Positions 61,632-64,000 of a stretch of 64,000 bases of DNA are shown here, one piece after another (positions within the stretch are counted from its first letter, which is position 1; each line of letters begins with the position of its first letter). Origin of the DNA: Chryseobacterium sp. SSA4.19 (GTDB lineage Bacteria > Bacteroidota > Bacteroidia > Flavobacteriales > Weeksellaceae); NCBI RefSeq assembly GCF_022601875.1, contig NZ_JAKVIP010000017.1, forward strand, positions 1 through 64,000, given 5' to 3'. The notes beneath the pieces were generated by a model, which worked only from the letters and a program-made list of their open reading frames with translations, was not told the origin of the DNA and ran no database searches. The position numbers were made by a program, and so were the translations under genes.

Positions 61632-62221
61632 TAATCTTCTCCGTAGGCCGTATAATTTTTATTGCTGAAAATCGTGATTCCATAACTCAGCCCAACAAAA
61701 ACGGCACTTGAATTTTCAAATTTATGACTTTCCAAAATAATTCCTCCTTCCTGGCTTAATCTTTTTGAATATGAAACCTGCATTCCTATTTTTAAACCAT
61801 AAAACTGTGAGTCAGAAACAACAGAATTATTGATCTGCTTTCCGTAGCTAAGGTCAATAAATATCGGTTCGTCTCCGGCATTGAATATAACTTTAGGCTG
61901 GATTACCCAATACAGCAGATGAAAATTATCATCGATAAAACTGTACTTCAGTCCCGAGCCCAGAGCCAGGTTCGGTATGAAATTATAACCTGCAACAGCA
62001 GTAATTCCATAGGTGATTTTGTTAGGGAGATAAGGGGAAATGTATTGCTGATAATATTGAGAATCTTTATTCTGACTGTCTTTGATACTGTTGCCGAGAT
62101 TGTATCCTAAGTTCAGGGTAGGATTTACATATAATCCCATAGTCTGTTTTTTGTTTTGCTGCTCTTGGGAAAAAGCAAATGCCGAACAATATAAAAACGT
62201 TAATAAAAATATTTTTTTCAT
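61631..62221 (-). CDS. Outer-membrane beta-barrel candidate
   Basis: A 196-residue protein with a signal peptide (MKKIFLLTFLYCSAFAFSQ) and about eight alternating strands ending in an aromatic-rich C-terminus (YGITIFSNKNYTAYG). I start at the ATG at 62221; the longer frame uses TTG at 62230. It is 12 nt downstream of truB and overlaps the next gene by one base, so the three genes truB, this one and the pseudouridine synthase form an operon. Function unknown. Confidence 0.72.
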   Translation of the reverse strand: MKKIFLLTFLYCSAFAFSQEQQNKKQTMGLYVNPTLNLGYNLGNSIKDSQNKDSQYYQQYISPYLPNKITYGITAVAGYNFIPNLALGSGLKYSFIDDNFHLLYWVIQPKVIFNAGDEPIFIDLSYGKQINNSVVSDSQFYGLKIGMQVSYSKRLSQEGGIILESHKFENSSAVFVGLSYGITIFSNKNYTAYGED

Positions 62222-62233
62222 TGTTTTCAATGG

Positions 62234-62929
62234 TTAATTTTCAAATCTGAAATCATTTTCCAAAAAATCCACGGTTGCATCATCAATAGAATAATCACCT
62301 ATTTTCGTTCTTCTCAATTGGGTCAGATAAGCGCCAACCCCCAACTCCTGCCCGATATCATGGGCAAGGCTACGGATATACGTTCCTTTGGAGCAGCCAA
62401 CGGTAAAACTGATCAGTGGCAGATGAATTTTAATATCATTAATATAATGAATGGTTGTTTTCCTCGGCTTCATTTCAACTTCCTGCCCTGCTCTAGCCAT
62501 ATTATAGGCTCTTTTTCCATCAATTTTTATAGCCGAAAAAACAGGTGGCGTCTGATCAATCTCTCCTACAAATTTTTCTATTGCCGCATTAATATCTCCA
62601 TCTGTAATATGGGAAATATCCTGGTGAAGGATTTCCGGCTTTTCGGTGTCATAGGATTCGGTCTGGACTCCTATTTTGATCTCTGCCCGGTATTCTTTTG
62701 GGGCATCCTGAATTTCAGGGATTTTTTTGGTAAATTTTCCGCAACACACAATTAAAAGCCCGGTAGCTCTCGGATCAAGGGTTCCTGCATGGCCTATTTT
62801 AAATTTCTTGGGAAGATCAAATTCTCTTCTGAGCTTATATTTCATTTTATTGACCGCCTGAAAAGAGGTCCAATCCAAAGGCTTGTCCAGTAAAAATATG
62901 TGTCCTGATTGTAAGTCTTCTGCCGTCAT
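62234..62929 (-). CDS. truB: tRNA pseudouridine(55) synthase TruB
   Basis: A 231-residue TruB with catalytic D52 in KIGHAGTLDPRATGLL, and YIRSLAHDIG and TPPVFSAIKIDGKRAY typical of the family. It is shorter than E. coli TruB because the C-terminal PUA domain is missing, as often in Bacteroidota. It makes pseudouridine 55 in the tRNA T-loop. Second gene after uppP in the same direction. Confidence 0.95.
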   Translation of the reverse strand: MTAEDLQSGHIFLLDKPLDWTSFQAVNKMKYKLRREFDLPKKFKIGHAGTLDPRATGLLIVCCGKFTKKIPEIQDAPKEYRAEIKIGVQTESYDTEKPEILHQDISHITDGDINAAIEKFVGEIDQTPPVFSAIKIDGKRAYNMARAGQEVEMKPRKTTIHYINDIKIHLPLISFTVGCSKGTYIRSLAHDIGQELGVGAYLTQLRRTKIGDYSIDDATVDFLENDFRFEN

Positions 62930-62932
62930 TAA

Positions 62933-62960
62933 TTGGTAGGTAATAAGTAATGATTAACCG
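62933..62960. repeat. Degenerate 7-bp repeats
   Basis: TTGGTAG, GTAATAA, GTAATGA, TTAACCG between uppP and truB. The GTAATGA-TTAACC part matches the end of the minus-strand array at 2575-2602. Confidence 0.45.
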
Positions 62961-62980
62961 AATATTTATTCAATTAAATT

Positions 62981-63799
62981 TTATTTGAAAAAATAGAAAT
63001 AGATGAGCAAAGCGATCCCAACAAAAATACGGTACCATCCCCAAGGTCTAAAGCCGTACTTATTCAAAACTCCGATAAAAGCTTTGATGGCAATCAGAGC
63101 CACAATAAATGCCACGACGTTTCCTACAATAAAAACAGTAATATGTTCCTGCGAAGCCATAATCATCTCGTAGCCTTTCTGAGGGTTCGGGGTTTCCTTG
63201 CCCCAGGTCTTTACAAAGACTGAATACACCGTTACGGCAAGCATCGTTGGCACAGCCAGAAAGAATGAAAACTCAGCTGCCGCTTTTCTTGTTAGGCCTT
63301 GAGTCATTCCCCCAATAATAGAGGCTGCACTCCTGCTTGTACCAGGCATCATCGCCAGACATTGCCAAAAGCCTATCGTAACCGCTTTTTTTATGGTAAT
63401 TCCTTTTTCATCATCAATTTTGGGATTTTTAAACCATTGGTCCGCAAATAATAAAACAACTCCTCCAAGAACCAAAACTGAAGATATAGCAATCTGGTTT
63501 CCTAAAACCGCTTCAATTTTATCATCGAACAGATATCCTAAAACCAAAGCCGGTAGTACTGCAAAGGCCAGCTTAAAATAAAACTGCAGGTTTTTTAAAT
63601 CAAAGAATTTTTTCCAATATGCTACTACCACTGAAAGAATTGCCCCAAACTGGATAGACACCTGGAACATTTTTAAAAATTCAGTTTCTTCCAGCCCCAT
63701 TAAGTTCGCTGTAAAACCCATATGTGCAGTCGATGAGATCGGAAGATATTCCGTCAACCCTTCCACAATGGCAATGATAATTGCTTTGATTAAATCCAT
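62981..63799 (-). CDS. uppP: Undecaprenyl-diphosphate phosphatase
   Basis: A 272-residue membrane enzyme with the UppP motifs EGLTEYLPISSTAH (E13, E17 and the Ser/His set) near the N-terminus and PGTSRSAA in the second half. It recycles undecaprenyl pyrophosphate for cell-wall synthesis and can add bacitracin tolerance. It precedes truB and follows a DUF3098 gene, an order common in Flavobacteriia. Confidence 0.95.
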   Translation of the reverse strand: MDLIKAIIIAIVEGLTEYLPISSTAHMGFTANLMGLEETEFLKMFQVSIQFGAILSVVVAYWKKFFDLKNLQFYFKLAFAVLPALVLGYLFDDKIEAVLGNQIAISSVLVLGGVVLLFADQWFKNPKIDDEKGITIKKAVTIGFWQCLAMMPGTSRSAASIIGGMTQGLTRKAAAEFSFFLAVPTMLAVTVYSVFVKTWGKETPNPQKGYEMIMASQEHITVFIVGNVVAFIVALIAIKAFIGVLNKYGFRPWGWYRIFVGIALLIYFYFFK

Positions 63800-63816
63800 A
63801 ATTATTTAAAAGTAAA

Positions 63817-63873
63817 AGATTAAGAAATTGAGAGATTCAGACAAAAGCTCTAAATTTCTCAATTTCTTAATCT
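63817..63873. repeat. 17-bp inverted repeat downstream of the DUF3098 gene
   Basis: AGATTAAGAAATTGAGA (63817-63833) and its exact inverse (63857-63873) with a 23-nt loop. The plus-strand arm reads as octads (AGATTAAG, AAATTGAG, AGATTCAG). It lies between the uppP start and the DUF3098 stop. Confidence 0.7.
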
Positions 63874-63891
63874 CTAATAAAAATTTATTTT

Positions 63892-64000
63892 CTATTTTCT
63901 TTTTAAAATCGCATATACTTCAATTGCGAAACCGAGAACAACAAACATTGGTGCAATTCTGATTCGGCGAATGGAAAAAATTCCGTCATTCCAGGAATTC
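63892..64000 (-). CDS. DUF3098 protein, C-terminal fragment
   Basis: The last 35 residues of a minus-strand gene cut by the window edge; the stop is at 63892-63894. It reads FSIRRIRIAPMFVVLGFAIE then VYAILKRK, the second membrane helix typical of DUF3098. Such genes lie between ftsX and uppP in Flavobacteriia; ftsX would lie beyond the window. Confidence 0.75.
   Translation of the reverse strand, partial: NSWNDGIFSIRRIRIAPMFVVLGFAIEVYAILKRK

Noticed and set aside
1..64000. tRNA, rRNA, CRISPR and classical IS elements
   Set aside because: I looked for T-loop (GTTCGA-type) motifs, regularly spaced direct repeats and transposase motifs and found none; a covariance-model scan could still reveal divergent RNAs.

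Overview
The window looks like a chromosomal segment from a Chryseobacterium-type member of the Flavobacteriales (Bacteroidota). The evidence is low GC; GldF and GldG; three large secreted enzymes with type IX secretion C-terminal sorting tails; promoters of the flavobacterial TTG / TAnnTTTG type; no Shine-Dalgarno-like leaders; and a glycosylasparaginase of the kind known from Elizabethkingia/Flavobacterium meningosepticum. I see no rRNA, tRNA, CRISPR array, prophage or classical insertion sequence.

Layout. 1-9 kb (all minus strand): gldG and gldF, a HemJ-like protein, two small exported proteins, kbl, a secreted M1 peptidase, and the PBP4 carboxypeptidase dacB. 9-17 kb: priA, an exported orphan protein, an AEC transporter, a GH2 beta-mannosidase, a GxxExxY (PD-(D/E)XK-like) gene bracketed by two copies of a structured repeat of about 168 bp, and cutC. 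17-24.6 kb: a glycosylasparaginase, then a sulfur module (two half-size YeeE/YedE proteins, an ETHE1-like persulfide dioxygenase fused to two rhodanese domains, TauE/SafE, Crp/Fnr regulator) and a GH20 hexosaminidase. A 19-bp element occurs identically 52-53 nt upstream of both the dioxygenase and tauE starts. 24.9-31 kb: an FAD protein, cyanophycinase, a second Crp/Fnr regulator, alkyladenine glycosylase, an SDR and a CinA-like protein. Palindromes of the form TGA-N6-TCA lie upstream of the FAD gene, the regulator and cyanophycinase, suggesting a local Crp/Fnr regulon.

31-41 kb: a subclass B1 metallo-beta-lactamase with all six zinc ligands, a serine beta-lactamase-like hydrolase, a TPR histidine kinase with LuxR-type response regulator, a DUF4142 lipoprotein, a second CinA-like paralogue, a gene-poor stretch of about 0.9 kb holding a candidate small RNA, and a two-subunit 3-oxoacid CoA-transferase. 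41.5-52.4 kb: a DoxX-like protein, a purple-acid-phosphatase-like secreted protein, rplS, an alpha/beta hydrolase, a DMT exporter, a secreted fungalysin (M36), and rpsA. 52.6-64 kb: a frameshifted Ntn-type amide hydrolase, a DEAD-box helicase with an apparently leaderless start, an SMP-30 lactonase, ccoG, an AraC regulator, a MerR regulator, a four-repeat HhH protein, an rRNA pseudouridine synthase, a beta-barrel candidate, truB, uppP and the 3' end of a DUF3098 gene.

The best candidates for something undescribed are the repeat-bracketed GxxExxY cassette, the two putative Crp/Fnr operator families, the candidate small RNA near 39.1 kb, the pair of active-site-degenerate CinA paralogues, and a family of degenerate 7-bp-period repeats scattered between genes. 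All function calls come from reading motifs by eye; no database search was possible.
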